64,000 bases of DNA from Devosia sp. MC521 (lineage in GTDB: Bacteria; Pseudomonadota; Alphaproteobacteria; Rhizobiales; Devosiaceae): positions 2,265,001-2,329,000 of the forward strand of contig NZ_CP059902.1 in the NCBI RefSeq assembly GCF_014127105.1, read 5' to 3'. A program made the position numbers and the translations under genes. Below the pieces are notes generated by a model, which was given only the letters and a program-made list of their open reading frames with translations, did no database searches and had not been told where the DNA came from. This document shows positions 8,812 to 18,007 of the stretch, piece after piece (positions within the stretch are counted from its first letter, which is position 1; every line of letters begins with the position of its first letter).

Positions 8812-9483
8812 ATGCACACAGCATCGACTAGGTCTGGACCATCCCATGCGGGGGTCGCTTACAATCTTGCAGCGATAGGATTGATCATTTTGGTCGCCGC
8901 ACTAGGCTTGGCCTATGCCCTTGATCAAATGGGCAGAAATGACGCGCCGCAGACACCAGATCGCGCGGACAGCTCCCGCATTATCCAGACCGTTGGAGGT
9001 CGCGAGCTCGCTATACCCCAGACATGGTTCCGCACAGCTCAGGACACTCGCGAGGGATTCGTTCAGCAGGTCGATTTGAAGTTTGCGCTAAATTTCGAAC
9101 GCACCAAGAGCGCTACACTCATTGATGTCACACTACTCCCTCTCACCCGCGCCCGGGCGAGCAGCGCACTACTGGATACAGTTTACGTGCATCAATTTCA
9201 GGGCGCACTGCTGCAGACCGTTCCGGGCCTTGTCGGCAAAACGCTGAAACAAGCAGACGGATATGCAGGGGAAGTGGTTTGGTACGACGCCTTAGAGTCC
9301 AGGCCATTTGTGGCCAAATGCTCAACAGCGCCAACGCCGGCGCGGCCTAGTCGATGCGTACGCACTGTACATCTATCCAGCGGGTTGGCCGCCATCGTTA
9401 GCTTTAACGAGGCAGCACTGACCCACTGGCGAGAGTTTGATAGCCAAATGGCCCCATGGCTGGAGCAAATCGGCGCACTCTAA
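8812..9483 (+). CDS. Membrane-anchored hypothetical protein
   Basis: 223 residues. One N-terminal membrane helix (about 16-37) is followed by a soluble domain of about 185 residues that should face the periplasm. Two Cys (about 169 and 182, in AKCSTAP and SRCVRT) could form a disulfide. The domain alternates short hydrophobic strands with polar loops. I recognise no family. It is divergent from the three-helix protein gene with a CtrA-type motif between them, and its stop lies three bases from the convergent DUF3126 gene. Confidence 0.65.
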   Translation: MHTASTRSGPSHAGVAYNLAAIGLIILVAALGLAYALDQMGRNDAPQTPDRADSSRIIQTVGGRELAIPQTWFRTAQDTREGFVQQVDLKFALNFERTKSATLIDVTLLPLTRARASSALLDTVYVHQFQGALLQTVPGLVGKTLKQADGYAGEVVWYDALESRPFVAKCSTAPTPARPSRCVRTVHLSSGLAAIVSFNEAALTHWREFDSQMAPWLEQIGAL

Positions 9484-9486
9484 AAC

Positions 9487-9699
9487 TTAGTCTTCCAGAT
9501 CGATATCGAGGATCGACATGGAGAACATGTAGGACTTATCGCCGTCTTCGTCGTCGGCGTGGATGAGGCCGATGGATTCATCGCCGATGAACACTTCAAC
9601 AGAGTCGTTCAGCTTGTGGCGTGGACGAACGTCGATGTTCTTGTTGCCAAAGGTGCGCTGCAGGAAGCCCTGCAGTTTGATGATTTCTGGCTGGTTCAC
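9487..9699 (-). CDS. DUF3126-family protein
   Basis: 70 residues, acidic, matching the short alphaproteobacterial DUF3126 family: an N-terminal helix (IIKLQGFLQRTFGN), a KNIDVRPR strand, then VEVFIGDESIGLIH and the ending SMSILDIDLED. The function is unknown. No signal or membrane segment. It is upstream of cysE on the same strand order but separated from it by about 115 bases on the cysE 3' side. Confidence 0.85.
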   Translation of the reverse strand: MNQPEIIKLQGFLQRTFGNKNIDVRPRHKLNDSVEVFIGDESIGLIHADDEDGDKSYMFSMSILDIDLED

Positions 9700-9813
9700 A
9701 GCAAATGTCCTGTACTTGGGTTAAGCGCGCAATCTAGACCCTAGCCGCTCGCTGGCAACCCCTATGCCAACCATTTTAGCGGGAACAAGCCGTGTGAAGC
9801 TCTTGCACGCGCC

Positions 9814-10641
9814 CTACGAGGTCTTGTCGTAAACCAGCACAACCTGGTCCATTACCAGCGCTGGCTGGGCGCAACCCGCCTCGCCAATCACCTTTGCGGG
9901 AACACCTGCGACGGTCACGCGCGGCGGCACTTCCTTGAGCACAACAGAGCCTGCCCCCACGCGCGAGCAATCCCCCACGCGGATATTGCCAAGCACCTTG
10001 GCACCGGCGCCGATCAAAACACCATTGCCGATTTTTGGGTGACGATCCTGATCGGATTTACCGGTCCCACCGAGCGTAACATTCTGAAGCATGGAGACAT
10101 TGTCGCCGACGACAGCCGTCTCACCAATCACCAAGCCAGTGCCATGGTCGAGCATAATACCCTTACCCATCTTCACGGCCGGGTTGATATCAACCTGAAA
10201 CACTTGGCTGGATCGGCTCTGCAAATAGAGCGCAAAATCGCGCCGTCCAGCATTGAGCATTGCATGGGCGAAACGGTGCGTTTGGATCGCCTGGTAGCCC
10301 TTAAAATAGAGCAGCGGCTCTACAGCACGATCACAGGCAGGATCACGTTCCATTGTCGCGACGAGATCAGTGCGTGCGGCTTCACCAATATGTGGCGCAT
10401 CCCGCAAAGTTTCTTCGAACGCCTGGCGGATCATGTCCGCCGACACATCCTCGTCCCCCAAGCGCAATGCCAGACGGTGAGCCAGCGCGTCTTCGAACCG
10501 CGCATGATTGAGAATATTGCTAAGCGCCATATTCGCCAGTGCGGGTTCAGAATCAACGATCTGCTGCGCGCTCGCACGCACCGCTTCCCAGACGGGATCG
10601 ACTGATTTGATCTGGATCGACTGTTGAGCATTGCCGTTCAT
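9814..10641 (-). CDS. cysE: Serine O-acetyltransferase
   Basis: 275 residues, normal for CysE. It makes O-acetylserine from serine and acetyl-CoA, the committed step of cysteine synthesis. The N-terminal helical domain (about 1-140) is followed by a left-handed beta-helix of hexapeptide repeats; the catalytic HGTGLVIGETAVVG segment (about 166-179) and the VTLGGTGKS acetyl-CoA region are intact. The C-terminal tail, through which cysteine inhibition and CysK binding act, ends in VLVYDKTS; it lacks the terminal Ile needed for classical CysK binding. Confidence 0.96.
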   Translation of the reverse strand: MNGNAQQSIQIKSVDPVWEAVRASAQQIVDSEPALANMALSNILNHARFEDALAHRLALRLGDEDVSADMIRQAFEETLRDAPHIGEAARTDLVATMERDPACDRAVEPLLYFKGYQAIQTHRFAHAMLNAGRRDFALYLQSRSSQVFQVDINPAVKMGKGIMLDHGTGLVIGETAVVGDNVSMLQNVTLGGTGKSDQDRHPKIGNGVLIGAGAKVLGNIRVGDCSRVGAGSVVLKEVPPRVTVAGVPAKVIGEAGCAQPALVMDQVVLVYDKTS

Positions 10642-10724
10642 GGCGCCGCACTCCGTTTCATCGCTTCCCGACGATATAAGCCAGATTGTTCTCTATTCAA
10701 AGTCAAAGCAGCGAGATTGGTTCA

Positions 10725-11492
10725 TCAAACAGCACCGCCCGAGTATGTTCTACTGAGAAACTCAAGCGCTGCAGACTTAAACACCTTATCTCCCGTGGCC
10801 CGCATATGGTCCCGCTTGGGGATCACCACCGACTCACCCTGTGGCAGCAATTCTGCGAGGGGTTGTGGACTCCCGGCCATTTCGTCGACCTCGCCAACGG
10901 CGACCAACACCGGCACGTCAATGCGACGAACATCAGCGCGCGCCATAGCCTCGCGCGATGTTTCCATGCAGGCGGCAAGCGCTTCTCGGTCCGACCCCGT
11001 ATGATCGGCGAATATCCGAAACTGCCGCGCCGTCGGATGGGTTAGACTCGCCAGGCTCGGCGCGCGCAGCCCGGCGATAATGTCATTCCCATCACTCAAC
11101 CCGTTGATGAGGTTGAGCCCCATCCCACCGAAGATGACCGATGCCACCGTTTCTGGGGCTTGATAGGCCATGAACGCGGCGATGCGGGCGCCCATGGAAT
11201 AACCCAACACCGCAACTCGGCTGATCCCAAGATGGTCTAAGAGCGCCAGTGCGTCCTCTGCCATCAAGCTCGGATAATAGAGGTCCGGATCATGCGGTTT
11301 GTCGGATCCCCCGTGGCCCCGATTGTCGAGCGTAATGGCTTGGTACCCGGCCTCCACCAAGGTCTCGACCCAACCTGTATCGAGCCAATTGACCTTGCCA
11401 CTCGAGGCAAACCCATGCACGCAGAGCACAGGCGCGCCCTCTCCATAGACGTGATAAGCAAGGGTCAAACCCGAATGGGTGAAAGTTGGCAT
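10725..11492 (-). CDS. Alpha/beta-fold hydrolase
   Basis: 255 residues from the ATG at 11492; GAGGA lies about seven bases before it, too close to the alternative ATG at 11498. The oxyanion motif VHGFASSG (about 26-33), the nucleophile elbow GYSMGA with Ser (about 98), Asp in VAVGEVDEMAG and a late His in KRDHMRA give a complete triad. DNRGHGGSDKP is typical of esterase, epoxide-hydrolase and meta-cleavage-product hydrolase relatives. The substrate cannot be told from sequence. It is probably transcribed alone, upstream of cysE. Confidence 0.85.
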   Translation of the reverse strand: MPTFTHSGLTLAYHVYGEGAPVLCVHGFASSGKVNWLDTGWVETLVEAGYQAITLDNRGHGGSDKPHDPDLYYPSLMAEDALALLDHLGISRVAVLGYSMGARIAAFMAYQAPETVASVIFGGMGLNLINGLSDGNDIIAGLRAPSLASLTHPTARQFRIFADHTGSDREALAACMETSREAMARADVRRIDVPVLVAVGEVDEMAGSPQPLAELLPQGESVVIPKRDHMRATGDKVFKSAALEFLSRTYSGGAV

Positions 11493-11636
11493 CAACATTC
11501 CTCATAAGAACTTAAGTGGGTTTTGCGGCTCACAGCGGTAAATGCAAGGCAAAAAGCAAAACACGCTTTCTCCTTTTCTTGGCATTGCTGTTTGGCTATG
11601 GTCGCGCCAATTCATCAAACCATTCAGGTTGGTATT

Positions 11637-11882
11637 ATGGCGCACGGCGTAACCCCGCATTTTCACAACACCTCCGGCCTTGCCCGCATCGAGATTGGCT
11701 CGAAGGAATTCCAGTGTGTTGGCGCGCTGCCACCTTTCGATCATCCACACGTATACCTAGACATGGGTAAGGATGATGAGATCGTCTGCCCATATTGCTC
11801 GACGCTCTATGTGTTCAAACATGAGCTCGGTGCAGGCCAGGCCAATCCGGCCTCGTCTATCTTCTTGGTCAACGCCGCCTGA
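11637..11882 (+). CDS. Zinc-finger (CHCC) domain protein
   Basis: 81 residues from ATG 11637; longer frames begin at 11598 and 11523, but the shorter start matches the family. The pattern HPHVYLDMG followed by VCPYCSTLYV is the CHCC zinc finger related to mitochondrial complex I subunit NDUFS6. Visible ligands are Cys in FQCVG, His in FDHPH and the CPYC pair. In alphaproteobacteria a related small protein is a complex I accessory subunit, so a respiratory role is possible but not shown. It sits eight bases before the FAD monooxygenase gene. Confidence 0.88.
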   Translation: MAHGVTPHFHNTSGLARIEIGSKEFQCVGALPPFDHPHVYLDMGKDDEIVCPYCSTLYVFKHELGAGQANPASSIFLVNAA

Positions 11883-11890
11883 GTAATGCC

Positions 11891-13063
11891 ATGGCCGCCA
11901 CGGGCCGTCATTTCATCATCATAGGTGCCGGCATCGCCGGCATGACGCTCGCCCTTGGCCTCGCTAAATTCGGGGGCAAAGTGAGCATCATCGAACGCCA
12001 AACCGACATTGAAGAGTTTGGTGCAGGAATTCAGCTCAGCCCGAATGCTCGTCTTATCTTGGATCGTCTTGGCCTAGCCGAGGCGCTTTCCGAAGTCAGT
12101 TTTGAACCTGAAGCCCTCGATTCTTACACCCTCTCCAGCAAGGGCCCCATCGCAACGATGGAGCTTGGCCCGTTGATGCGCGAAAAATTTGGGTCGTCTT
12201 ACGCCATTCTGCATCGTGCCGATCTGGCCGGAGTTCTGCACGCTGCCTGCCGCCGCTTTGCTAACATTGAAATCCACTTCGGCGTTACCGATTGGCAGAT
12301 GCAAGACGACGTCGGCGGCGTCACCGTGCACTTCACCGCAGGACGCGAAAAGCGCGCCCTCCGCGGCGAAGCTCTGATCGGTGCCGATGGCGTCCATTCC
12401 CAAACGCGCCTGAGCGCCATTCGCGGTCCGCAGGCCGTATTTGGCAAGCGCATCGCGTGGCGTGCACTTATTCCAATGGAAAAGCTTGACGGCATCATAT
12501 CGCCCAACCGGGTTTCCGTATTTTTCGCGCGAGGCTTCCACCTCGTGTGTTACCCTCTGCCGCATCGCAAACAGTTCAACCTAGCGCTCTTTACACCCGG
12601 CGAAGATATCAAGGCCTTGGGGCAACCAACCCTCAAAAAGCCTGGTGCTAAAGTGAGCGCGATCCTCAGCGCAGCACGCGATCAATGGACCCCTTGGGCC
12701 CTAAACACCGTCTCCACCAATGTGTGGAGCCGAGGTCGTATTGGCCTCATCGGTGACGCCGCCCACGCTCTTGTGCCCTTCCAAGCCCAAGGCGCAGCGA
12801 TGGGAATTGAAGACGCCGCCGTGCTTGCGCCACTTTTAATGGGAACAGAACAGCCTGAAGCGGCTTTCTCTCATTATGCAAAACGGCGCCAGAAGCGACT
12901 TCACGCTGTTGCAGCGCTCTCCGCGCAAAACGGACGTATTTTTCACATGGCCTGGCCGTTCAGCTGGGCGCGTAATGTGGTGATGGCCAAACAAGGCACT
13001 CGCGCTCATCTCAAGCGCTTGGGCTGGATATACAGCTATGATGCTGAGGCGCCGCCACACTAA
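11891..13063 (+). CDS. FAD-dependent monooxygenase (salicylate hydroxylase/UbiH type)
   Basis: 390 residues. The FAD fold is complete: IIGAGIAGMT (about 9-18), the second fingerprint GADGVHSQTR (about 168-177) and the third, GLIGDAAHALVPFQAQGAAMGIEDA (around residue 290). These define class A flavoprotein aromatic hydroxylases, which use NAD(P)H and O2. The substrate could be a salicylate-like aromatic or a ubiquinone precursor; the sequence does not decide. It is probably co-transcribed with the zinc-finger gene just upstream, and no aromatic-degradation genes are near. Confidence 0.87.
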   Translation: MAATGRHFIIIGAGIAGMTLALGLAKFGGKVSIIERQTDIEEFGAGIQLSPNARLILDRLGLAEALSEVSFEPEALDSYTLSSKGPIATMELGPLMREKFGSSYAILHRADLAGVLHAACRRFANIEIHFGVTDWQMQDDVGGVTVHFTAGREKRALRGEALIGADGVHSQTRLSAIRGPQAVFGKRIAWRALIPMEKLDGIISPNRVSVFFARGFHLVCYPLPHRKQFNLALFTPGEDIKALGQPTLKKPGAKVSAILSAARDQWTPWALNTVSTNVWSRGRIGLIGDAAHALVPFQAQGAAMGIEDAAVLAPLLMGTEQPEAAFSHYAKRRQKRLHAVAALSAQNGRIFHMAWPFSWARNVVMAKQGTRAHLKRLGWIYSYDAEAPPH

Positions 13064-13147
13064 CAGGCGCCTCTTGCTTTCCCGCTGGCGTGCGTGTCAT
13101 TTGCGACATGCCCTAGCGGGTGACTACAGGAAGGTTTCAAGTACCGC

Positions 13148-14461
13148 ATGCAAGCAGCGACACGCTCAAAACTGACCCTCTCCTGTATCCTCATAACCAT
13201 CCTGATCGACATGATCGGTGTGGGCATTATCACCCCGGTATTACCCGAATTATTAGAGGAATTGACAGGCGGCAGCGTTGCAAACGCGGCAGTTATTGGC
13301 GGATATCTGGTCTTCGCCTACGCCTTCATGCAGTTCGTCTTTTCGCCTGTTCTGGGCAATCTATCAGATAGATTCGGTCGTCGCCCGGTTCTGCTCTTCT
13401 CCCTATTGGGCCTTACCTTCGACTATCTCATGATGTCGATTGCCCCCTTCGTTTGGTATCTTTTCATCGGCCGCATCATTGCTGGCATCGCTGGCGCAGC
13501 CCTTGCGACAGCCACCGCCTACATGGCCGATATCACCCCGCCCGAAAAGCGCACACAGAGCTTCGGCCTGATTGGTGCGGCCTTTGGCCTGGGCTTCATA
13601 ATTGGCCCCGTTATCGGCGGTGAATTGGGTGAACTCGGCCCGCGCGTACCGTTCTACGCCGCAGCCGCTCTCGCATTCGCAAACTTCCTCTTCGGCCTCT
13701 TCGTGCTGCCAGAAAGCTTGCCCAAGACCCGCCGCCGCCGCTTCGACATTCGTCGCGCCAATCCGCTCGGTGCCGTCCTCGCGCTTAAAAAATATCCGTC
13801 AGTGCTCTGGCTTTTGGCCGTGCTGTTTTTCTTCCAGCTCTCGGCCCAGTCCCTGCCCACAGTTTTCTCCTACTTCACCGTGGAGATGTTCAACTTTAGC
13901 TCGTCCAACATTGGCCGCACGCTTGGCGCTTTCGGCCTTGGCTTCGCGATTGCCCAAGCTGTTCTGGCGGGCCCCATGTCGCGCGGCATGGGTGAGCCAG
14001 CTGTCGCCATGATCGGCCTTATCGCTGCCATTGCAGCATTCGCTGCGGTCGGCATGAGCACCGATGTCTACATGCTGTATCTCGCCATCGGCGTTGGTTG
14101 CGTCTCGGGCCTCGCCCCACCAGCCATCAACGGCGTGTTGTCGCGTCAGGTGCCGGACAATTCGCAAGGTGAACTGCAAGGTGCAGTCAATGCCGCGAGC
14201 TCGCTCGCGACCATTATCGGCCCTCTCGCCGCCACGCAGATCTTTTCCTATTACACCACCACCCCAGGCTCAGCTGGTTACTTCCCCGGCGCACCATTTA
14301 TCGCTGCCAGCGTGGCCGTCGCTATCGCCCTGATCATTTTCGCCGTGGCCGCATGGCGTTTTGAGCTGGGACGTCGCCCCTCTATTGCAAACCACCCTCA
14401 TGCACCCGAAATCGCCCCACCCGGCCAGGTTCGCGTGCCACCATTAGACGAAAACGATTGA
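13148..14461 (+). CDS. MFS efflux transporter (TetA/drug:H+ antiporter-1 like)
   Basis: 437 residues with 12 predicted helices. It begins LSCILITILIDMIGVGIITPVLPELL, and the loop 2-3 motif GNLSDRFGRRPVLLFSL is the classical MFS signature of the TetA/Bcr type. A second helix group carries FGLGFIIGPVIGG (motif C of antiporters). These point to inner-membrane proton-coupled drug or metabolite export; substrate unknown. No tetR regulator lies beside it. The GNAT gene follows after one base, so the two are likely co-transcribed. Confidence 0.87.
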   Translation: MQAATRSKLTLSCILITILIDMIGVGIITPVLPELLEELTGGSVANAAVIGGYLVFAYAFMQFVFSPVLGNLSDRFGRRPVLLFSLLGLTFDYLMMSIAPFVWYLFIGRIIAGIAGAALATATAYMADITPPEKRTQSFGLIGAAFGLGFIIGPVIGGELGELGPRVPFYAAAALAFANFLFGLFVLPESLPKTRRRRFDIRRANPLGAVLALKKYPSVLWLLAVLFFFQLSAQSLPTVFSYFTVEMFNFSSSNIGRTLGAFGLGFAIAQAVLAGPMSRGMGEPAVAMIGLIAAIAAFAAVGMSTDVYMLYLAIGVGCVSGLAPPAINGVLSRQVPDNSQGELQGAVNAASSLATIIGPLAATQIFSYYTTTPGSAGYFPGAPFIAASVAVAIALIIFAVAAWRFELGRRPSIANHPHAPEIAPPGQVRVPPLDEND

Positions 14462-14462
14462 T

Positions 14463-14954
14463 ATGCAGATCCGCCCCGCAACCCTAGAGGACCGCGAGGC
14501 GGTTCTCTCCATCGTCAAGCCAGTCCTCGCTTCAGGCGAGACCTATACCATCGACACCGACCTCGATGATGAGGGCACGCTCGCCTACTGGTTCTTGCCC
14601 AGCCACAGCGTCTACGTCGCCGAAGAGAACGGTAAGGTGCTCGGCACCTACTACATAATGGCCAATCAGCGCGGTAACGGCGCCCACGTCGCCAATTGCG
14701 GCTACATGGTCTCGCCGGAGGCGCAGGGGCGAGGCATCGCCAAGGCGATGTGCCTCCACAGCCTAGAGCTGGCAAAGGAGCGCGGTTTTAGGGCAATGCA
14801 GTTCAACCACGTCGTGTCGACCAACACCCGCGCTGTCGCCCTCTGGCAGGCGCTCGGCTTCGCTATCGTCGGCACGCTTCCCAAAGCCTTCAACCACCCC
14901 ACCCACGGCTACGTCGACAGTTTTGTCATGTTCCGCGAACTTCACGACGAATAG
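14463..14954 (+). CDS. GNAT-family N-acetyltransferase
   Basis: 163 residues with a standard GNAT fold: an N-terminal IRPATLEDREAV, a central beta-strand YYIMANQRGNG, and the acetyl-CoA loop VSPEAQGRGIAKAMC (about 82-95), then LWQALGFAIVGTLPKAF. The substrate (protein, amine or antibiotic) is unknown. It starts one base after the MFS stop. A GNAT beside a drug-type pump could be a modification and efflux pair, but this is a guess from context. Confidence 0.88.
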   Translation: MQIRPATLEDREAVLSIVKPVLASGETYTIDTDLDDEGTLAYWFLPSHSVYVAEENGKVLGTYYIMANQRGNGAHVANCGYMVSPEAQGRGIAKAMCLHSLELAKERGFRAMQFNHVVSTNTRAVALWQALGFAIVGTLPKAFNHPTHGYVDSFVMFRELHDE

Positions 14955-15022
14955 AGCGCACGGCCAGCGCCCTACACCGCCCTCCCCCTTGCATGCAGAG
15001 ATTTAGGGCGTACCCCAAAACC

Positions 15023-15050
15023 AAAAAAAGCCGGGGTCACCCCCAGCCTT
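15023..15050 (-). terminator. Terminator after gnd
   Basis: Read on the minus strand: AAGGCTGGGG, a GTGA loop, then CCCCGGCTTTTTTT. With two G-U pairs the stem is ten bases and runs into seven T, about 25 bases after the gnd stop. Confidence 0.75.
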
Positions 15051-15074
15051 TCAATCTCAAATCTGAGACAAGTC

Positions 15075-16493
15075 TTACTTGCCCAGAGTGCTCGGCCAGG
15101 TGCCGTGCAGATCCGAACCGCGGCCTTCGATGACGAAGCCGTGGGCGCCGAAGAAGTCGCGCTGGCCCTGAATGAGGTTCGCAGTGCCCTGAGCCTGACG
15201 GTAGCTGTCGAAGTACGACAGAGCAGCCGAGAGGCAGATCATTGGGAATTCGCCAACAGCGGCAGCAGCAACAACCTTACGCAGGCTTGGGTGGCTGTCC
15301 TTCATGATGTCTACGAAATCTGGAACGACGAGCAGATTGGTCGCTTCACCCTTGGCATAAGCCGAGGACATCTGGTCGAGGAAGCGCGAACGGATGATGC
15401 AGCCAGCGCGCCATATCTTGGCGATGGTCGCGAGCGGCAGTGCCCAACCGTTTTCTTCCGAAGCCTTAGCGATAACCGCAAAGCCCTGTGCGTAAGAAAC
15501 GATCTTACCAGCCAGCAGTGCCTTTTCGAGGTCAGCTAGGGTCACGTCGGTCTTGCCGCGCACTGGCTTGCCATAGATGGCTTCAGCCGCAACGCGTTCT
15601 TCCTTGCGCGACGAGATCGAGCGAGCCGCAACAGCGCCTTCAATGGCGGTTGCAGGAACACCCATCTGCTGAGCAACGATAGCCGACCAAACGCCGGTGC
15701 CCTTCTGGCCAGCCTTGTCGAGGATCAAGTCGACGAGTGCCTTGCCAGATTCTGCATCGACCGCGTCCAGCACGTGGCCGGTGATTTCGATGAGGTAGGA
15801 GTTGAGCGCGCCCTTGTTCCATTCCTTGAACACGGCAGCGCATTCCTTGGCGGACATGCCCAGGCCATCGCGCATCACGCCATAGACTTCAGCGATCATC
15901 TGCATGTCGCCGTATTCAATGCCGTTGTGGATAGTCTTTACGAAGTGGCCAGCGCCGCCTTCACCGAGATATGCGCAGCAGCTTTCGCCGTTGAACTGGG
16001 CCGCAATAGCCGTAAGAACAGCTTCAGCATTGTGCCACTGTTCCTTGGAACCACCGACCATGATCGATGGGCCGTGACGCGCGCCTTCTTCGCCCCCGGA
16101 AACACCGACGCCGAGATAGCCAATGTTCTTTGGCTTGAGGTAGTCGAAACGGCGCTGCGTATCAGTAAACAGCGAGTTGCCGCATTCGATAATCGCATCG
16201 CCAGCCTCAAGGTGCGGCAACAGCTGCTCGATCATATCGTCAACGGGCTGACCAGCCTTGACCATGATGATGATGGAGCGCGGCGCCTTCACCGAGGCTA
16301 CGAATTCTGCAAGATCGTACTTAGGAAGTGTCTTTTCAGACAGGCCTTGCGCCTTTGCCTCTGCTACAAACTCGTCAATGCGGACAGCAGACCGGTTGTG
16401 CACGGCAACAGTGTAGCCCTTCTCTGCGATGTTGAGAGCTAGGTTCGAGCCCATAACCGCAAGGCCGATTAGGCCGATATCCGCTGTCGACAT
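15075..16493 (-). CDS. gnd: 6-phosphogluconate dehydrogenase (decarboxylating)
   Basis: 472 residues from ATG 16493; an upstream in-frame ATG adds 14 poorly matching residues. It oxidises 6-phosphogluconate to ribulose 5-phosphate with NADP+, in the oxidative pentose phosphate pathway. Visible: GLAVMGSNLALNIAEKG (Rossmann loop, about 9-25), the VGVSGGEEGARHGPSIM catalytic loop, KTIHNGIEYGDMQ with catalytic Lys and Asn, and the long helical C-terminus. The 470-residue size is the homodimeric type seen in E. coli. It is divergent from the SDR-gntK pair, suggesting joint control. Confidence 0.98.
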   Translation of the reverse strand: MSTADIGLIGLAVMGSNLALNIAEKGYTVAVHNRSAVRIDEFVAEAKAQGLSEKTLPKYDLAEFVASVKAPRSIIIMVKAGQPVDDMIEQLLPHLEAGDAIIECGNSLFTDTQRRFDYLKPKNIGYLGVGVSGGEEGARHGPSIMVGGSKEQWHNAEAVLTAIAAQFNGESCCAYLGEGGAGHFVKTIHNGIEYGDMQMIAEVYGVMRDGLGMSAKECAAVFKEWNKGALNSYLIEITGHVLDAVDAESGKALVDLILDKAGQKGTGVWSAIVAQQMGVPATAIEGAVAARSISSRKEERVAAEAIYGKPVRGKTDVTLADLEKALLAGKIVSYAQGFAVIAKASEENGWALPLATIAKIWRAGCIIRSRFLDQMSSAYAKGEATNLLVVPDFVDIMKDSHPSLRKVVAAAAVGEFPMICLSAALSYFDSYRQAQGTANLIQGQRDFFGAHGFVIEGRGSDLHGTWPSTLGK

Positions 16494-16583
16494 CCAAATA
16501 TCCTTCCGAAGGTCATCGTGGTCATTCTGAAGCACGCCTAATAGGCGGCGGCGATACTGACCACATCATAGCGAAAGAAGATA

Positions 16584-16616
16584 GGTCAGAAAGTGCAATT
16601 TCCGACCATTCTGACC
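16584..16616. promoter_or_regulatory. Inverted repeat between gnd and the SDR gene; candidate operator
   Basis: Perfect 8-base arms GGTCAGAA (16584-16591) and TTCTGACC (16609-16616) with a 17-base spacer. It lies about 90 bases upstream of each divergent gene start. A shared operator for a gluconate-responsive regulator is the simplest reading, but no regulator gene is in the neighbourhood to test it. Confidence 0.45.
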
Positions 16617-16700
16617 ATCTTGTATGGCAGATTGCAGTCAATCTTGCACAGCTTAGTCCCCTCATCTAACAAGAACAGATAGAATTCCGGCGGAGCTGCC

Positions 16701-17474
16701 ATGACCAAACCCACTTCGCCCTTTGATTTATCCGGAAAACTCGCACTGGTGACCGGTTCAAGCCGCGGCTTGGGATTCGCGATTGCCAAGGCATTGGCGG
16801 AGGCCGGAGCACGTATTGTGATCAACGGGCGTGATAGTCACGCTCTTGGCGATGCTGCTGCCACACTCAACGAAGCGGGTCATGACGTGAAAGCCGTGGC
16901 CTTTGACGTCACCAGCGAAGACAGCGTCGGCGACGGCATCGACTATGTTGAGCATGTCCTCGGCCCGATCGATATTCTGGTCAACAATGCAGGAATGCAG
17001 TTCCGCTCTCCGCTTGAGGATTTCCCGGCGGACCGCTTTGATCAGGTCCTGACAACGAACCTCACCTCGGTCTTCACCGTTGGTCAGGCCGTGGCCCGCC
17101 ACATGATCCCACGCCGCTCCGGCAAGATCATCAACATTTGCTCCATGCTCTCCAACGTCTCACGCCCCTCGGTTGCCCCCTATGCGGCGAGCAAAGCAGC
17201 TGTGGCAAATCTCACCCGCGGCATGGCCGTGGATTGGGCGAAGCACGGTCTCAATATAAATGGCATTGCGCCGGGTTATTTCCTCACCGAGATGAATGAG
17301 GCCCTGAGCCAAGACGAAACTTTTAACCGCTGGATCGAACAACGCACCCCCATGGGGCGTTGGGGCCAGCCCGACGAATTGGGCGGAGCCGCTGTCTTCC
17401 TCGCCTCTGACGCTTCTCGCTTTGTGAACGGACACATTCTCTATGTCGACGGTGCCTTCTCAGCCACAGTTTGA
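16701..17474 (+). CDS. SDR oxidoreductase, probable gluconate 5-dehydrogenase
   Basis: 257 residues, a classical short-chain dehydrogenase. The NAD(P) loop GSSRGLGFA (about 19-27), NNAGMQ and the catalytic YAASK with the preceding SMLSN (Ser region) are intact. The alignment pattern (PFDLSGKLALVTG...MVINGRD) resembles IdnO/Gno-type gluconate 5-dehydrogenases that interconvert gluconate and 5-ketogluconate. The context supports this: gntK overlaps its 3' end and gnd is divergent. Without biochemistry, a related sugar-acid SDR role cannot be excluded. Confidence 0.82.
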   Translation: MTKPTSPFDLSGKLALVTGSSRGLGFAIAKALAEAGARIVINGRDSHALGDAAATLNEAGHDVKAVAFDVTSEDSVGDGIDYVEHVLGPIDILVNNAGMQFRSPLEDFPADRFDQVLTTNLTSVFTVGQAVARHMIPRRSGKIINICSMLSNVSRPSVAPYAASKAAVANLTRGMAVDWAKHGLNINGIAPGYFLTEMNEALSQDETFNRWIEQRTPMGRWGQPDELGGAAVFLASDASRFVNGHILYVDGAFSATV

Positions 17475-18006
17475 ACCCGCCCGCATTATCATCGTGATGG
17501 GCGTCAGCTCCTCGGGCAAGTCTACCGTTGGTGCAGCCCTCGGCCGTGCCCTGCATGCGCCATTCCTTGATGGTGATCGCTACCATCCCGAAGCGAATGT
17601 CGAGAAGATGCGCGCAGGCATACCCCTCATCGATGAGGATCGTTGGCCGTGGCTGACCGCGCTCACCTCTGCACTCAAAGACGCAGCCTCAAAAAAGAGC
17701 GTCGCCGTTGGCGCGTGCTCGGCATTGAAAAAAGCCTATCGCGATTTCATCACGGCCGAAGCCGGTGAGCCTGTGCTGTTCGTCTATCTCGATGGCAGCA
17801 AAGAGGTGATTGCCGAGCGCATGGCCAAGCGCAATCACGAATACATGCCCACGTCGCTTCTCGACAGCCAGTTCGCGACGCTCGAAGTGCCCGATGACAC
17901 CACCGAGCACGTCCTAAAAGTTCCGGTCACCGACAGTGTCGACAAAATCGTTCGTACCGTCGTCGCCGACCAAAAACACCTCCGTGCCTTTAAGCGCTGG
18001 CAGTAA
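17443..18006 (+). CDS. gntK: Gluconokinase
   Basis: 187 residues, the size of the GntK/IdnK family. The P-loop GVSSSGKST (residues 20-28), then the family motifs LDGDRYHPEANVEKMRAG and ACSALKKAYRD are clear. It phosphorylates gluconate to 6-phosphogluconate, the substrate of the divergent gnd product. The start ATG 17443 overlaps the SDR stop by 32 bases; shorter starts would remove part of the P-loop lead-in. Its stop is one base from the convergent CYTH gene, with no terminator between. Confidence 0.95.
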   Translation: MSTVPSQPQFEPARIIIVMGVSSSGKSTVGAALGRALHAPFLDGDRYHPEANVEKMRAGIPLIDEDRWPWLTALTSALKDAASKKSVAVGACSALKKAYRDFITAEAGEPVLFVYLDGSKEVIAERMAKRNHEYMPTSLLDSQFATLEVPDDTTEHVLKVPVTDSVDKIVRTVVADQKHLRAFKRWQ

Positions 18007-18007
18007 A

